64,000 bases of DNA from Chloroflexi bacterium 54-19 (GCA_001898225.1 MKTJ01000053.1:1-64000), one strand, 5' to 3'; positions 15,120-25,242 are shown, counted from the first letter of the stretch. Numbers and translations: made by a program. Notes: generated from the letters alone by a model not told the origin.

Positions 15120-17072
15120 TTGGCTTCTTTTACTTCCGGCAACAAAATATTGGTCGGTCTTCGTCCGGCCCGGCGGCTCCAGCCTTCGGGTTGGCGCAGC
15201 CGTGTCCTGCCCGCGAATTCTGCCGCCAGTGTGCCCGAAGATGCTGGCCCGGTAATCTCCGTTTCGCTCGAACGCGTCCTCTTTTTGTTGCGCTGGCTGG
15301 TGACCGGGATAGCCCTGGTGATTCAGCTTTACGCCGCCAGCGGTTCCGGCGACTTCAATTATATTTCCAGGGCTTTGCAGTTTACGGCCCTGGCCGCCAC
15401 CTATAACGGCCTCTTTTTCAGCTTCCGCTATAACTTCACCCGCCGCCAGGCCCGCATCTGGCTGGCCGTGGCCGATGCCGCCGCCATAACGGTCCTGATT
15501 GGCCTGGGTGGAGGTATCTACAGCCCCTATATTTTCCTGCTCTACCTTATTATTGTAGAAGCATCCCTCCTGTTCAGCCCTGGCGGGGTCCTGACCTATA
15601 CCGCCGTCGTCGCCATGTTCTACGCGACACTCAGCCTGGTTTTACCGGGGCAGCAGTGGAATGAGCTAAATATCACGATTGTTTTGAGCGTGGTCCTCGG
15701 CATGTTTATCTGGGCGAGTATCTGCGGAGCCATAAACCGGGCTTTCGAGCAGGAACGGACCCTGGTCCGGCGCGAGAAAGACCTTGCCGCCGAACTCAAC
15801 CGGCAGGTAGTGGCTTTATCGGCCCTGAACCGCCTTTCCGAACGGCTGACCGCGACCCTCGACCTCGAAGAACTGATGCAGAGTACTGTCAAAGCCCTGC
15901 CGGAAGCCCTGGCCGTGGATGCCTGTGTAGCTTTTTTCGCCTCGCGGGAAGCGTCGAACGACTGGCGGGTCGGCCCGGTCTGGTGCGGGATTGACGAGGA
16001 TTTCGAGCCGGACCAGACCATCACCGAAGCCCCGGCCCCCGGTAAACTGCGGGCCGGGCCGTTAATCCTCGACCGGGCCGACCTGGAAACCTTACTCGAC
16101 GCGGGGGCTATTTTAAGGTTTGCCCCCGGTAGTCAGGCCGGAGCAGCGGGTGGGGCCTATGGTCTACTCGTACCCCTGAACCTCTCGGATGGACATGGTG
16201 GGGCCCTGGCGGTGTTGCGGCAGGACGGCCCGGTCTTTAATGATAGCGATAAAGAAATCCTGGCGGCCCTGGCCCGGCAGTTGTCCCTCCTGGCGAATAA
16301 TGCCCGGCTCTACGAACAAGAACGGCGTAACGTGGCCCGGTTGCAGGAACTGGAAGAAATGAAAAGCGATTTTCTTTCGACAGTATCTCACGAATTGCGG
16401 ACACCCCTGACCTCGATAAAAGCCTCGATTATCCTGATGCAGACCCAGCCGGACACGCCGCCCAGCACGGCCCAGCGTCTCCTCCGGAACATGGACCGCA
16501 ACACCGAACGGCTTTCTTCTTTAGTTAACGACCTGCTAGATATGACCAAGCTGCAAAACGGTCGCCTGAAACTGGCCTTGCAGCCGGTCCAACTGGCCGA
16601 TATTGCCGCCGATGTTATCGCGACTATGCGTCCCCTGACCGATAGCAAACATCAAATCCTCGAATTGCAGGTCGAGCCGAATTTGCCCGCCGTTTTTGCC
16701 GACCGCCGCCGGGTTGAGCAGGTCCTGAACAATTTGTTATCCAACGCGTACCGATATACCCCCAAGAGTGGTGTAATCCGGCTCAGCATCGCCCGAAGCG
16801 GCAGCCAGGTGGTAGCATCTATTTGCGACAACGGGCCGGGCATCCCTGCCGCCGAGCAGGAGCTTATCTTCGAGCGTTTTTACAGCGGGCACACCGGCAA
16901 AGGTGGAACCGGTCTCGGACTGGCGATTGCCCGGTCGCTGGTCGAACTGCATAACGGCTTGCTCTGGGTGGAGAGCCAGCCCGGCGAAGGTAGTACTTTC
17001 CGGTTCAGCCTGCCCCTGGCAAGTTCGGTGGTTGCCCACCCCAAGTTAAACCAACCCCTGTCAAAAAATTGA
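15120..17072 (+). CDS. Membrane-bound GAF sensor histidine kinase
   Basis: The 650-residue kinase has a hydrophobic N-terminal sensor with about six helices (roughly 55-200), a short coiled linker and a GAF-like domain (about 235-400). A HisKA domain follows with H-box FLSTVSHELRTPLTSIKA near 424, then a HATPase_c domain with NLLSNAYRYTP, DNGPGIP and GTGLGLAIA. The TTG start at 15120 has GGAG about 7 nt upstream. The next gene overlaps it by 4 nt (TTGA) and encodes a GNAT protein, and an OmpR-type response regulator follows at 18 kb as a possible partner. Input signal unknown. Confidence 0.87.
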   Translation: MASFTSGNKILVGLRPARRLQPSGWRSRVLPANSAASVPEDAGPVISVSLERVLFLLRWLVTGIALVIQLYAASGSGDFNYISRALQFTALAATYNGLFFSFRYNFTRRQARIWLAVADAAAITVLIGLGGGIYSPYIFLLYLIIVEASLLFSPGGVLTYTAVVAMFYATLSLVLPGQQWNELNITIVLSVVLGMFIWASICGAINRAFEQERTLVRREKDLAAELNRQVVALSALNRLSERLTATLDLEELMQSTVKALPEALAVDACVAFFASREASNDWRVGPVWCGIDEDFEPDQTITEAPAPGKLRAGPLILDRADLETLLDAGAILRFAPGSQAGAAGGAYGLLVPLNLSDGHGGALAVLRQDGPVFNDSDKEILAALARQLSLLANNARLYEQERRNVARLQELEEMKSDFLSTVSHELRTPLTSIKASIILMQTQPDTPPSTAQRLLRNMDRNTERLSSLVNDLLDMTKLQNGRLKLALQPVQLADIAADVIATMRPLTDSKHQILELQVEPNLPAVFADRRRVEQVLNNLLSNAYRYTPKSGVIRLSIARSGSQVVASICDNGPGIPAAEQELIFERFYSGHTGKGGTGLGLAIARSLVELHNGLLWVESQPGEGSTFRFSLPLASSVVAHPKLNQPLSKN

Positions 17073-17662
17073 GCAATTCAAACGAACCTCGCCTGAAAAC
17101 TCTCTATATGGTCTGGCCCCAGGCCCTCCTGGACGCTCCACTTTCTTTAGATGTGCCTGACGGCTACAGGCTGCGGGTTTTTCGGGATAGCGACCGCGCC
17201 GGGTATTTCCGGCTGGTATCCCAGGAAGAAGACTGGCTAAAATCCCCCGATGAGCTTAACAATTTTCTCAAACTGGTGCTACCGGACGGTCTATTCCTCG
17301 TTGAAGAAGTAGCCAAGGGCGAAATTGTGGCAACAGCGGGCGCGATTCATAACCCGCAGGGCGGTAGTTATCATTTTCCCGGCGGCGGTGAGCTTGCCCT
17401 GGTCCTGGTAAAACCGGGTTATCGCCGTCAGGGGTTGGGCAAATTGGTTTGCAAGGCCGCCATTAATTGTTTTATCGAGGAAGGTTATACCAGCATTCGG
17501 TTGGGGGTCCGCCCGGATAACGCCGGGGCTATCCGGTTGTATCTTGGGGTAGGGTTCCAACCTTTTATCTATAGCCCGGAGATGCCGGACCGCTGGGAGG
17601 CTTTGCTTGCTGGCATGGGCTGGCCGGTAGAACCCAACCAGTGGAGTTATACTACTAGTTAG
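17069..17662 (+). CDS. GNAT-family N-acetyltransferase
   Basis: The 197-residue single-domain GNAT has the acetyl-CoA loop VKPGYRRQGLGKLVCKAAI (R-R-Q-G-L-G), preceded by the GELALVLV strand and followed by the conserved NAGAIRLYLGVGFQP element. Its TTG start overlaps the kinase stop by 4 nt, so the two are translationally coupled. The acceptor substrate cannot be inferred. Confidence 0.85.
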   Translation: MSNSNEPRLKTLYMVWPQALLDAPLSLDVPDGYRLRVFRDSDRAGYFRLVSQEEDWLKSPDELNNFLKLVLPDGLFLVEEVAKGEIVATAGAIHNPQGGSYHFPGGGELALVLVKPGYRRQGLGKLVCKAAINCFIEEGYTSIRLGVRPDNAGAIRLYLGVGFQPFIYSPEMPDRWEALLAGMGWPVEPNQWSYTTS

Positions 17663-17719
17663 GCTGAAAACTTGTAATTTGTGGCCGTCGAGTGAATTCG
17701 TTTCCAGGCTCATTCGACT

Positions 17720-17785
17720 GTGATATGATCCAGTAGACCGGAGATTTCTCGACTGCGCACCGTGCGACGCGGAATGACAAAAACT
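17720..17785 (+). repeat. REP-like intergenic element, copy 1
   Basis: This element shares a GTGATAT...TCCA..GACCGGAGATT frame, a central GC-rich hairpin and a GGAATGACAAA end with the element at 28297-28353. Both copies are followed by CTAAACACT/GACTAC words. It lies in the 340-nt gap before the response regulator gene. Confidence 0.65.
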
Positions 17786-17827
17786 TGCTACTAAACACTG
17801 ACTACTTCCCACACACCCTTTAGGGTG

Positions 17828-17848
17828 AACGTTGTTTCGTTCAACGTT
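17828..17848. repeat. Inverted repeat AACGTTG-N7-CAACGTT
   Basis: A perfect 7-bp inverted repeat in the gap before the response regulator. The same CGTTCAACGTT word recurs near 49000-49040 and, as a variant, near 4440. A second hairpin, AACTTG-N5-CAAGTT, lies at 17865-17881. They could be regulator sites or dispersed repeats. Confidence 0.55.
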
Positions 17849-18002
17849 AAATGATTATGCATTTAACTTGAAAAACAAGTTCCACCCTCTTTATAAGAAC
17901 TTGTTTCTAGTGTATAATCATTTCACCTTACATTAAAAACCAGTAAAAGTCTAAAAGTCAGCTAAAAGGGACTGTCGCGTTGTGGCGGCAGGGTCACAAT
18001 GG

Positions 18003-18707
18003 ATGATTAGAATATTGGTCGCAGACGACGAACCGGATGTCGTCGAAGTTATCGGCTTGGGCCTGAATTTAAACTCCCCCGACTGGGAGGTTTTGAGCGC
18101 CGAAGATGGCCCGACTGCCCTGGATTCTTTCCACCGGTATAATCCTGATTTATTAATCCTGGATATGCACATGCCCGGTATGACCGGCCTGGATGTCTGC
18201 AAATTGGTGCGCTCCGAATCCGCCGAAATCCCGATTATCTTCCTGACCGTCCGCGACGAGGAAATCGAGAAAGTGCGCGGCCTGGAAGCCGGGGCCGATG
18301 ACTATATCACCAAACCGTTCAGCCCCCTGGAATTGACCGCTCGGATTCGGGCCCTGCTGCGCCGGACCCAGCGCGGCAAAATATCGACCCGGCCCCTGGG
18401 CTTTGCTTACCAGGATTTGGCTATTGACTATAACTCAAGAAGTGTTACCCTTAACAGGGAAAATATCCGGCTGACCGCGATTGAATACAATCTTCTTTAT
18501 TTACTGGCAAGTAACGCCGGCCAAGTTTTACCTCACAGTTTCCTACTGACCAAAGTGTGGGGTCCAGAATATCGCAATGATTTTGATTATCTAAAAGTCC
18601 ATGTCCGCCATTTGCGCGAGAAACTGAACGACGACGCTCAAAATCCACGTTTTATTTTTACGGAGCGCAGCAAAGGTTACCGCTTTGCCGGGGCCCCGGA
18701 ATCGTAA
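18003..18707 (+). CDS. OmpR/PhoB-family response regulator
   Basis: This protein of about 234 residues has a receiver domain beginning MIRILVADDEPDVVEVI. The phosphoacceptor aspartate is in LLILDMHMPGMTG, the conserved Thr in FLTVRD and the Lys in DDYITKPFSP. A C-terminal winged-helix DNA-binding domain follows, with IRLTAIEYNLLYLLASN and WGPEYRNDFDYLKVHVRHLREKL. The ATG at 18003 fits the family start better than an in-frame GTG at 17982. It could be the partner of the kinase ending at 17072. It precedes a secreted subtilase, a possible target. Confidence 0.92.
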   Translation: MIRILVADDEPDVVEVIGLGLNLNSPDWEVLSAEDGPTALDSFHRYNPDLLILDMHMPGMTGLDVCKLVRSESAEIPIIFLTVRDEEIEKVRGLEAGADDYITKPFSPLELTARIRALLRRTQRGKISTRPLGFAYQDLAIDYNSRSVTLNRENIRLTAIEYNLLYLLASNAGQVLPHSFLLTKVWGPEYRNDFDYLKVHVRHLREKLNDDAQNPRFIFTERSKGYRFAGAPES

Positions 18708-18749
18708 GATGAAAACCTTTCCCTATCCCTAAATGGAGTCAACTATTTT

Positions 18750-21557
18750 ATGAAGAAAACCCAATTAACGGTAGCCCTGGTGCTAACCCTGCTGATGGTG
18801 TTGGCGTTGGCGCCTGGCGGCCTTTCCCTGGCGGCGGACCCACTGGCCCCTCTACCGGCTCCCGTCCAGAAAGTTTACGACCGGAGCGATAAAGCGGTCC
18901 TGGAAGGAAAGCCCGGTGCAAGCTGGGTCTGGGGACCGCGCGTGCAGGATAGTACTGAAGATTACGTGGAAAGTCCCGGCGGCAAACGCCAGGTCTATTA
19001 TTTTGAAAAAGGCCGCCTGGAAATCAACAACCCAGCCAAAGACCCCAACGACAAATATTATGTTACCTCCGGCCTGTTGCTCCGGGAAATGATTACCGGC
19101 CAGTTCCAGGTGGGCGATTCCCAGGTGGTAGACCACGGCCCGGCCAATGTGCCCCTGGCGGGCGATATTGCCCCCGGCGTACCGGATAGCCCGACCTACG
19201 CCAGCCTGACCAACCTGGTCAGCTTTGACGGTTCCTGGCGCAGCGACGATGTCACCGGCCAGCCGGTCGACAAACTGCTCGGCCTGGGTGGCGCTATCAG
19301 CACCCGTCCCGACCTCGTCCAGGGCGTCACCTACGGCCAGTATTACAAGGAAACCGGCCACAACGTCGCCAAACCGTTTGTTGACTTTATGAACCATACC
19401 GGCACCATCTATGAAAACGGCAAGTACGTGAACAATGTCCAGGTCTTTGACCCGCTCTACGTCTTTGGCTACCCGATTAGCGAGCCTTACTGGACTCACG
19501 TGACCGTGGCCGGTAAAGAGCAGTATGTGCTGGTCCAGGCGTTCGAGCGCCGTTTGCTGACTTACACCCCATCCAACCCCGACCCCTACAAGGTCGAGCT
19601 TGGCAACCTGGGCCTGGCTTACGTCAAATGGCGTTACAATACCGACGCAACAGTCTTCAATAATACCGACCCGGTCCCGGCCCGCCCGCAGGCTACCGAT
19701 GGGTTTAACCTCTACAACGGTATCAACAACAACATGCGCGGCCTGAACTTTGTTAAACGCAATATCTCTATTAACGGCAAAGTTTACTCGCAGCAGCAGT
19801 TCCAGGCTCCCGACCGGGCCAGGGCGCTCCAGAATTACACCTACCAGGGCAAACCGGCCCAGGTCGAGACTATCGTAATCGGCACGCGCTGGTATATCCG
19901 CCTGCTCCAGGGTAACCAGTCCTCCGATTGGCTTTACGGTGATAACCAAATCCCTGACATCTGGCCGCTCGGCTTCCCGACCACCCTGCCGATTACCTTC
20001 CCCAGCGTCTTCCCGGTCTTCTCTCTGAACGACTGGTCGATTGACTGGCAGGCCGGCCCTCAACAGGCGGTCGGTACCGATGTCCGGCGCACCCTGACCG
20101 CCGGTCTGACCGACCTTGACGGCAGCAAGGTGACCGTGGCGCGGTTGGTTTCGGAAAAGAACGGCGTGGTTATCAGTTCGGCGGAGCAGGACATCCTGCC
20201 CGACAACGGCCAGACCCTGACCCAGTCCTCGGACTACGCCGACTATAACGTGCCGATTTCGCTTAATCCCCCGGCGGGGGCGGTCCCGGCTTCCCTCAGC
20301 AGTTCGATTGATATGAACGCCCTGTATCTCGATCTGCCTTCGACCGGTAACGCCAAAGCCGATGCCGCTATCCAGACCAAGCTGGGACGGCAGGGCGCGG
20401 CAGTGGCTAACAACCGCATCAGCAGTGTAATTGTCAAGTTCAAAGATACGGTCGGGGCCCAATCCTTCGGCTTTGGCGGTGAACTCGGCGCGCTTTCGCT
20501 CGACCGCAACTTTAACTTCCAGTCGAGCACTACCCCGGTTGTCTTCAAACTGAACGGCCAGCCGCTCAACCAGACCCTGGCCCAGCTTAAAGCCGACCCG
20601 CGCGTGGAATACGCCGAGCCGAATAGTATCGTCTACTCGTCTATCACGACCTTTAGCGACCCGCAGTTTGGCGACCAGTATTATCTCAATACTATCAAAG
20701 CGCCTCGCGCCTGGGATTTCACCCACGGCCAGAAAGGCGTCACGGTCGCGGTAATTGATAGCGGTGTGGACCTGAAAAACCCTGACCTGCAAGGTCAGAT
20801 TGCCGAGACTTACAACTCGAACAAGGGCGGCACCGATGTCACCGACGATGCCGGGCACGGTTCCTGGACTACCGGTATTATCGGCGCTATCGGCAATAAC
20901 AATGTCTATGGCACCGGGTTGGCCTGGAATACCAAGATTATCCATATCAAAGCCGACCTCGACGACCAACCGGGAGCGTTTACCAAGTCCAGCATCGTGG
21001 CGGCTATTCACCTCGCGGTAGATAAGGGAGCGCGTGTCATCAATATGAGCCTTGGCGGTCCTTCGTCCAGCCAGGCTGAAGTTGACGCGATTAACTATGC
21101 CCTCAGCCATAACGTGGTGGTGGTAGCGGCCAGCGGCAACAGCGGCGATAACGAGAAGGAATATCCTTCCAGCTATCCGGGGGTGATTTCGGTAGGCGCG
21201 ACCGGTTATTATGACCAGCCGACCTACTTCAGCACCTTCAACGGCAACGTTATCCTTTCGGCTCCCGGCTTGCACATCTGCAACACCGGGCGGGCCCAGG
21301 TCTTTGCCTGCGCTAACGGTACTTCGGCCAGTTCGCCGATTGTGGCCGGGGCTGCCGCGATGATTCTCTCGGCCAACTCCGACCTGACCGCCGACCAGGT
21401 CAAGGCTATCCTGATTGCCTCGGCCAGCCCGGCTCCCGGCAAACAGGTCGGCCAGCGCGACGACCACTACGGCTACGGTATCCTGAACGTCGCCAAGGCT
21501 TTGCAGATGGCCTCGACAAACCAGGTCCCGGTGTTGCCTGCCGATTTACCCAGGTAG
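18750..21557 (+). CDS. Secreted subtilisin-family (S8) serine protease with large N-terminal region
   Basis: The 935-residue exported protease has a signal peptide at 1-28. Residues 35-140 form a domain with WVWGP, ESPGGKRQVYYFEKGRLEIN and LLLREMITGQ that I associate with secreted Chloroflexota proteins. A beta-rich region follows (about 150-540), then an I9-like propeptide segment (about 556-632, ending DPRVEYAEPN). The catalytic domain has Asp670 (VAVIDSGVD), His703 (AGHGSW), oxyanion Asn797 (SGNSGD) and Ser859 (NGTSASSP), all intact. TGGAG lies upstream of the ATG. A terminator follows. It probably degrades extracellular protein; the N-terminal region may bind cell wall or substrate. Confidence 0.9.
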   Translation: MKKTQLTVALVLTLLMVLALAPGGLSLAADPLAPLPAPVQKVYDRSDKAVLEGKPGASWVWGPRVQDSTEDYVESPGGKRQVYYFEKGRLEINNPAKDPNDKYYVTSGLLLREMITGQFQVGDSQVVDHGPANVPLAGDIAPGVPDSPTYASLTNLVSFDGSWRSDDVTGQPVDKLLGLGGAISTRPDLVQGVTYGQYYKETGHNVAKPFVDFMNHTGTIYENGKYVNNVQVFDPLYVFGYPISEPYWTHVTVAGKEQYVLVQAFERRLLTYTPSNPDPYKVELGNLGLAYVKWRYNTDATVFNNTDPVPARPQATDGFNLYNGINNNMRGLNFVKRNISINGKVYSQQQFQAPDRARALQNYTYQGKPAQVETIVIGTRWYIRLLQGNQSSDWLYGDNQIPDIWPLGFPTTLPITFPSVFPVFSLNDWSIDWQAGPQQAVGTDVRRTLTAGLTDLDGSKVTVARLVSEKNGVVISSAEQDILPDNGQTLTQSSDYADYNVPISLNPPAGAVPASLSSSIDMNALYLDLPSTGNAKADAAIQTKLGRQGAAVANNRISSVIVKFKDTVGAQSFGFGGELGALSLDRNFNFQSSTTPVVFKLNGQPLNQTLAQLKADPRVEYAEPNSIVYSSITTFSDPQFGDQYYLNTIKAPRAWDFTHGQKGVTVAVIDSGVDLKNPDLQGQIAETYNSNKGGTDVTDDAGHGSWTTGIIGAIGNNNVYGTGLAWNTKIIHIKADLDDQPGAFTKSSIVAAIHLAVDKGARVINMSLGGPSSSQAEVDAINYALSHNVVVVAASGNSGDNEKEYPSSYPGVISVGATGYYDQPTYFSTFNGNVILSAPGLHICNTGRAQVFACANGTSASSPIVAGAAAMILSANSDLTADQVKAILIASASPAPGKQVGQRDDHYGYGILNVAKALQMASTNQVPVLPADLPR

Positions 21558-21603
21558 AAATACAAGGGTACTATTGCCCTGTCTTGAAGACGGGGTATAA
21601 AAT

Positions 21604-21636
21604 AAAGCCAGCTACCGAAAGGGGGCTGGCTTTTTT
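21604..21636 (+). terminator. Rho-independent terminator after the subtilase
   Basis: A 9-bp perfect stem AAAGCCAGC (21604-21612) / GCTGGCTTT (21625-21633) with a TTTTTT run (21631-21636). Confidence 0.9.
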
Positions 21637-21809
21637 GGTTTTGCCAGATTGTCCCTATCTTTACGAAGGTTTGTATTGCGAGTATAATGCGGGGGCTTCC
21701 GGCAAAGACCGGAAAAGATTTGGAGCTTTATTCTGTCTAAATTTTATTTGGGTGTCCTACTTACTTGTGGCCGGGTTTCCCTGGAGCCGGTCCAGCCGGG
21801 AAAGATTTA

Positions 21810-23297
21810 ATGGCCGAGCACACCGATAGCAATACCAGGCTTGGCGCGCAATCCGAAGCTGAAGGGGATGATTTAACCCCTACCTCACCCGAAGCTTCAA
21901 TTAGCGATTGGCTGGAAGAATTCGACCTCATCCACCCTCACCACGATCAAAAGAACGGGGAACCTGCCGCCGACTCCGGTGAACCTGCCGCCAGTTCCGG
22001 CGAACCGGGCGACTCGAACGATGACCACCGGAAATTCGGTTTTTTTAACTATGTCTGGATAAGCGTCTTCTGGCTTGGTATCACCTATATGTGGGGCGGC
22101 GTCAACGGCGTCATCCTGCCCAAACTCAACGAGCAGATGGTCCCGGAGAACTATAAGGGCAGTTTGCTTGGCGTCATTACCGCCCTTGGCATGGTCGTGG
22201 CGATAGTGGTCCAACCGGCGGTTGGCGCGCTCAGCGACATTTCGCGCCATCCCTGGGGGCGCAGGCGGCCTTTTATCCTGGGAGGCGGTGTCCTGGTTGT
22301 TATCGGGCTGCTTGCTATGGCGCTGATGTCGATTTTCGCCCGAGAGTGGTGGCTGCTCCTGGTCTGTTATCTCTTTTTGCAACTGGCCGACAACATCGCC
22401 CAGGGGGCATACCAGGGGTTTATCCCGGACTCGGTGCCAAAAACCCGCCGGGGCCGGGCCAGCGGTGCAATGGGTATAGCTCAATTGCTCGGTAATGTCG
22501 GGGGTGTCGCGGTGGCGACCACCTTTATTGACAAGAACGAACCGGCCTTTGCCATCCTGATTATTGTCGCGGTCTTCACCCTGACCCTGCTGCCGACCCT
22601 TTTTATGGTCAAGGAAAAACAGCTAGAAGCGCCTACGGAGCCCCATCGCTGGCATGTTGTCCTCGGCACTATCGGAGAATTCGTCCACCACCGCGATTTT
22701 GTACGGTTTATCATCTCGCGGCTGTTCGTGCTGACAGCCATTGCCATCATTTCGCTTTTTGCGTTATACTTTTTGCAGGATGTAATCGGGGCCAAAGAAG
22801 GGACTTTAACCAGTTCTTATACCCTGTTGTTGCTGGTCGTGGTCGGGTTCAGCCTGCTCTCAATCTTTCCTGCCGCCTGGCTCAGCGACAAGATTGGTCG
22901 CAAGAAACTGGTAATCGTGGCCTGTGTCCTCGGTACGGTCGGCACCCTCCTGATGAGTACTGCCCACGACATGACCCAGGTCATGATTTACGCCTCGCTT
23001 TTGGGAATAGCGACCGGCTCCTTTAACAGTATTGACTGGGCCCTGGCGACCGACCTGATTCCCAAAGGGGCTGCCGGGCGGTTTATGGGCATTTCGAACC
23101 TGGCCGGGGCCGGGTCGCAAGCCCTGGCGGCCCTGATAGGCGGTTCGCTCCGGGATGGCTTTAATGCCCTGGGTGAGACCTTCCTGAATACGAAAAATGT
23201 TGGTTATAGTGCCTTATTTATAGCCTCTGCCGTATTTTTCACCCTGGGAATCATCTTTTTATTGCGGGTTAAAGAACCTCGCAACCCTGGAGAATAA
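21810..23297 (+). CDS. MFS transporter, sugar/cation symporter-like
   Basis: This protein of about 495 residues has 12 hydrophobic helices. The MFS loop 2-3 signature appears as GALSDISRHPWGRRRPFILGG, and the second-half counterpart as WLSDKIGRKKLVIVAC. The R-x-P-W-G-R-R-R-P form recalls the SLC45/sucrose-proton symporter branch, so sugar transport is possible but not shown. A hydrophilic N-terminal tail of about 75 residues has repeated GEPA..SGEP units. ATG 21810 is preferred over an upstream GTG at 21765 because a GGGAAAG lies just before it. An aminotransferase gene follows on the same strand. Confidence 0.83.
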   Translation: MAEHTDSNTRLGAQSEAEGDDLTPTSPEASISDWLEEFDLIHPHHDQKNGEPAADSGEPAASSGEPGDSNDDHRKFGFFNYVWISVFWLGITYMWGGVNGVILPKLNEQMVPENYKGSLLGVITALGMVVAIVVQPAVGALSDISRHPWGRRRPFILGGGVLVVIGLLAMALMSIFAREWWLLLVCYLFLQLADNIAQGAYQGFIPDSVPKTRRGRASGAMGIAQLLGNVGGVAVATTFIDKNEPAFAILIIVAVFTLTLLPTLFMVKEKQLEAPTEPHRWHVVLGTIGEFVHHRDFVRFIISRLFVLTAIAIISLFALYFLQDVIGAKEGTLTSSYTLLLLVVVGFSLLSIFPAAWLSDKIGRKKLVIVACVLGTVGTLLMSTAHDMTQVMIYASLLGIATGSFNSIDWALATDLIPKGAAGRFMGISNLAGAGSQALAALIGGSLRDGFNALGETFLNTKNVGYSALFIASAVFFTLGIIFLLRVKEPRNPGE

Positions 23298-23344
23298 AAA
23301 ATTCTTATAAGCAAAAACCGATTATTGAGGAGAAAAGACAGACT

Positions 23345-24520
23345 ATGAAGCCACTTGCATCGCGTCCCCAACAAATGAAACGTAGCGGTATCCGGGAAAT
23401 CCTCGAAATTGCCGTCCGTACCCCTGGCTGTATCCGGCTGGAAGTAGGTGAGCCGAACTTCCCGACCCCGGCCCACATCGTTGAAGCCGCGCACCGGGCT
23501 GCCCAGGAAGGCAAGACCCGCTACACGCTCAGCGCCGGGATTATTCCGTTGCGCGAGGCCCTGGTGGAGAAGGTCAAACGGTTTAATGGTCTGGACGTCG
23601 GTATCGAGAATATTATTGTCACGCCTGGCTCGACCTACTCGCTCTTTAACGCCTTTGAGGTATTGCTCGAACCCGGCGACGAAGTGCTGATCCCCGACCC
23701 CGGTTGGCCGACCTACGATACCCAGGTGACATTGGCCGGGGGCGTTACGACCCGCTATCCGCTCTACCAGGCCAACGGGTTCCGCCCGGTCGTGGCCGAT
23801 ATTGAAAAGGTCATAACTCCTAAGAGCAAAGTAATCGTGATGTGCAACCCGTCCAACCCGACCGGCGCGGTTTGCAGTGAGGACGAAATCCGCGAAATTG
23901 TCGAACTGGCCCGCCGCTACGACCTCTACGTCATTTCGGACGAAGTCTACGAGGAACTGATTTTCGAAGGCGCGCCGACAACCGCCGCCAAGTTCGACCC
24001 GGATAGAGTCGTCACTATTTACAGCTTTAGCAAGACCTATAGCATGACCGGTTGGCGGGTTGGCTATGCCGTCGCCCCGGCCCCGATTGCAAACTGGATG
24101 GCCCGCGCCACCGAGCCGAACGTGGCCTGCGCCTCCGAGCCGAACCAGTGGGCCGCCCTGGCCGCCCTGACCGGACCGCAGGAGGTGGTTGGCGAGATGC
24201 GCCAGGCTTACCAGCGCCGCCGCGACCTCGTCTGTGACGTGTTGAAGGAAAAGGGGCTGTTCCAGTACCAGCCGAACGGCGCTTTCTATATCATGATTGA
24301 CGTCAGCCAGGCCCAGATGGACAGCTACGACTTCTGCAAAGAGTTGTTGAAGGTGAAGCAGGTAGCCTGCGCGCCGGGCGCGACCTTTGGTCCCAGCGCT
24401 GCCGGCCTGGTCCGGGTGAGCCTGGCGACCGCCGAAGACGAACTGGTCGAAGGTGTGCGGCGGCTGTGCGATTTCGTAGAGGAACGGGCGGCCAGTTTGA
24501 AGACGGCGGCAGCCCGCTAA
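23345..24520 (+). CDS. PLP-dependent class I aminotransferase
   Basis: The 391-residue fold-type I aminotransferase has the PLP lysine in YSFSKTYSMTGWRVGY, the cofactor Asn/Asp elements NPSNPTGAV and DEVYEEL, and a C-terminal VRVSLATAEDEL with the carboxylate-binding Arg. It belongs to the aspartate/aromatic aminotransferase group and should move an amino group from an amino acid to 2-oxoglutarate. GAGGAG lies upstream of the ATG. A Nudix gene follows 50 nt downstream. The exact amino acid substrate is unresolved. Confidence 0.9.
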   Translation: MKPLASRPQQMKRSGIREILEIAVRTPGCIRLEVGEPNFPTPAHIVEAAHRAAQEGKTRYTLSAGIIPLREALVEKVKRFNGLDVGIENIIVTPGSTYSLFNAFEVLLEPGDEVLIPDPGWPTYDTQVTLAGGVTTRYPLYQANGFRPVVADIEKVITPKSKVIVMCNPSNPTGAVCSEDEIREIVELARRYDLYVISDEVYEELIFEGAPTTAAKFDPDRVVTIYSFSKTYSMTGWRVGYAVAPAPIANWMARATEPNVACASEPNQWAALAALTGPQEVVGEMRQAYQRRRDLVCDVLKEKGLFQYQPNGAFYIMIDVSQAQMDSYDFCKELLKVKQVACAPGATFGPSAAGLVRVSLATAEDELVEGVRRLCDFVEERAASLKTAAAR

Positions 24521-24570
24521 CCTTGCCAGATCTGACCAACTACTGCCGGGAGCGGAGACTTTGAGGTGCA

Positions 24571-25224
24571 ATGGCTAAAGTCCTGAGATTCTATTTGAAA
24601 GTCCTTTTAAGGGCGGCGCGGGATAAACATTTCCGCGCCCACGCTTTTACCGAACTCTGGTTGGTCTTGCGCCAGTATCTGCCCGGCCGTTTGGTGACCC
24701 GCCGCCGCGATTATGTCTTCTGCCGGTATCTATCGTCCCCGTTGGAAAACCCGAAAGGCCGCTGGCTGCCCCCGGTCGGCCTGGGTTACCGGCTGGCTGC
24801 TTACGGGATACTGTTTGACGAGCAGGGCCGGGTCTTGATGGGTTGCGACCAGAAGATGGATTTTGGTTGGAACCTGCCGGGCGGCGGTGTCAACAAAGAT
24901 GAAACCCTCGAACAGGGCTTAATCCGCGAGTTTGAAGAGGAAACCGGCCTGGTCGTGAAGAGTGTCCAGGCGGTTGCTAACGAGGACAATTATTGCATCA
25001 TGCCCACCGGGCGGGCTATTCATGGAGTGTTGCATTATTACCTGGTCGAGGTGGTCGGGGGCGAACTCCTGGCCGAAGGTAATGGGTTTGATACGAGCCG
25101 GGTAGACTTCGTTGACCTGGACGCGATTACTCCCTCCGAGGTGGTAGATTACAAAGTGGCCCGCCCTATTATCGAAAAAGCCCGGTTGCTACAGAGGTCC
25201 ATAAACTTCATAAAAACTTCATAA
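24571..25224 (+). CDS. Nudix hydrolase
   Basis: The 217-residue protein has an intact Nudix box (GG-V-N-K-D-E-T-L through REFEEETGL, about residues 109-131) that binds Mg2+ and cleaves nucleoside diphosphate-X compounds. An N-terminal region of about 65 basic residues precedes it (LRAARDKHFRAHAF...). The substrate cannot be told from the box. GAGGTG lies upstream of the ATG. Confidence 0.88.
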   Translation: MAKVLRFYLKVLLRAARDKHFRAHAFTELWLVLRQYLPGRLVTRRRDYVFCRYLSSPLENPKGRWLPPVGLGYRLAAYGILFDEQGRVLMGCDQKMDFGWNLPGGGVNKDETLEQGLIREFEEETGLVVKSVQAVANEDNYCIMPTGRAIHGVLHYYLVEVVGGELLAEGNGFDTSRVDFVDLDAITPSEVVDYKVARPIIEKARLLQRSINFIKTS

Positions 25225-25242
25225 TTTTTGACCCTGTTGGGC

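Noticed and set aside
18852..21467. 871-codon open frame on the minus strand opposite the secreted subtilase
   Set aside because: It is the antisense shadow of a GC-biased gene with an intact catalytic triad and signal peptide; it has no recognisable domain and no ribosome-binding site.
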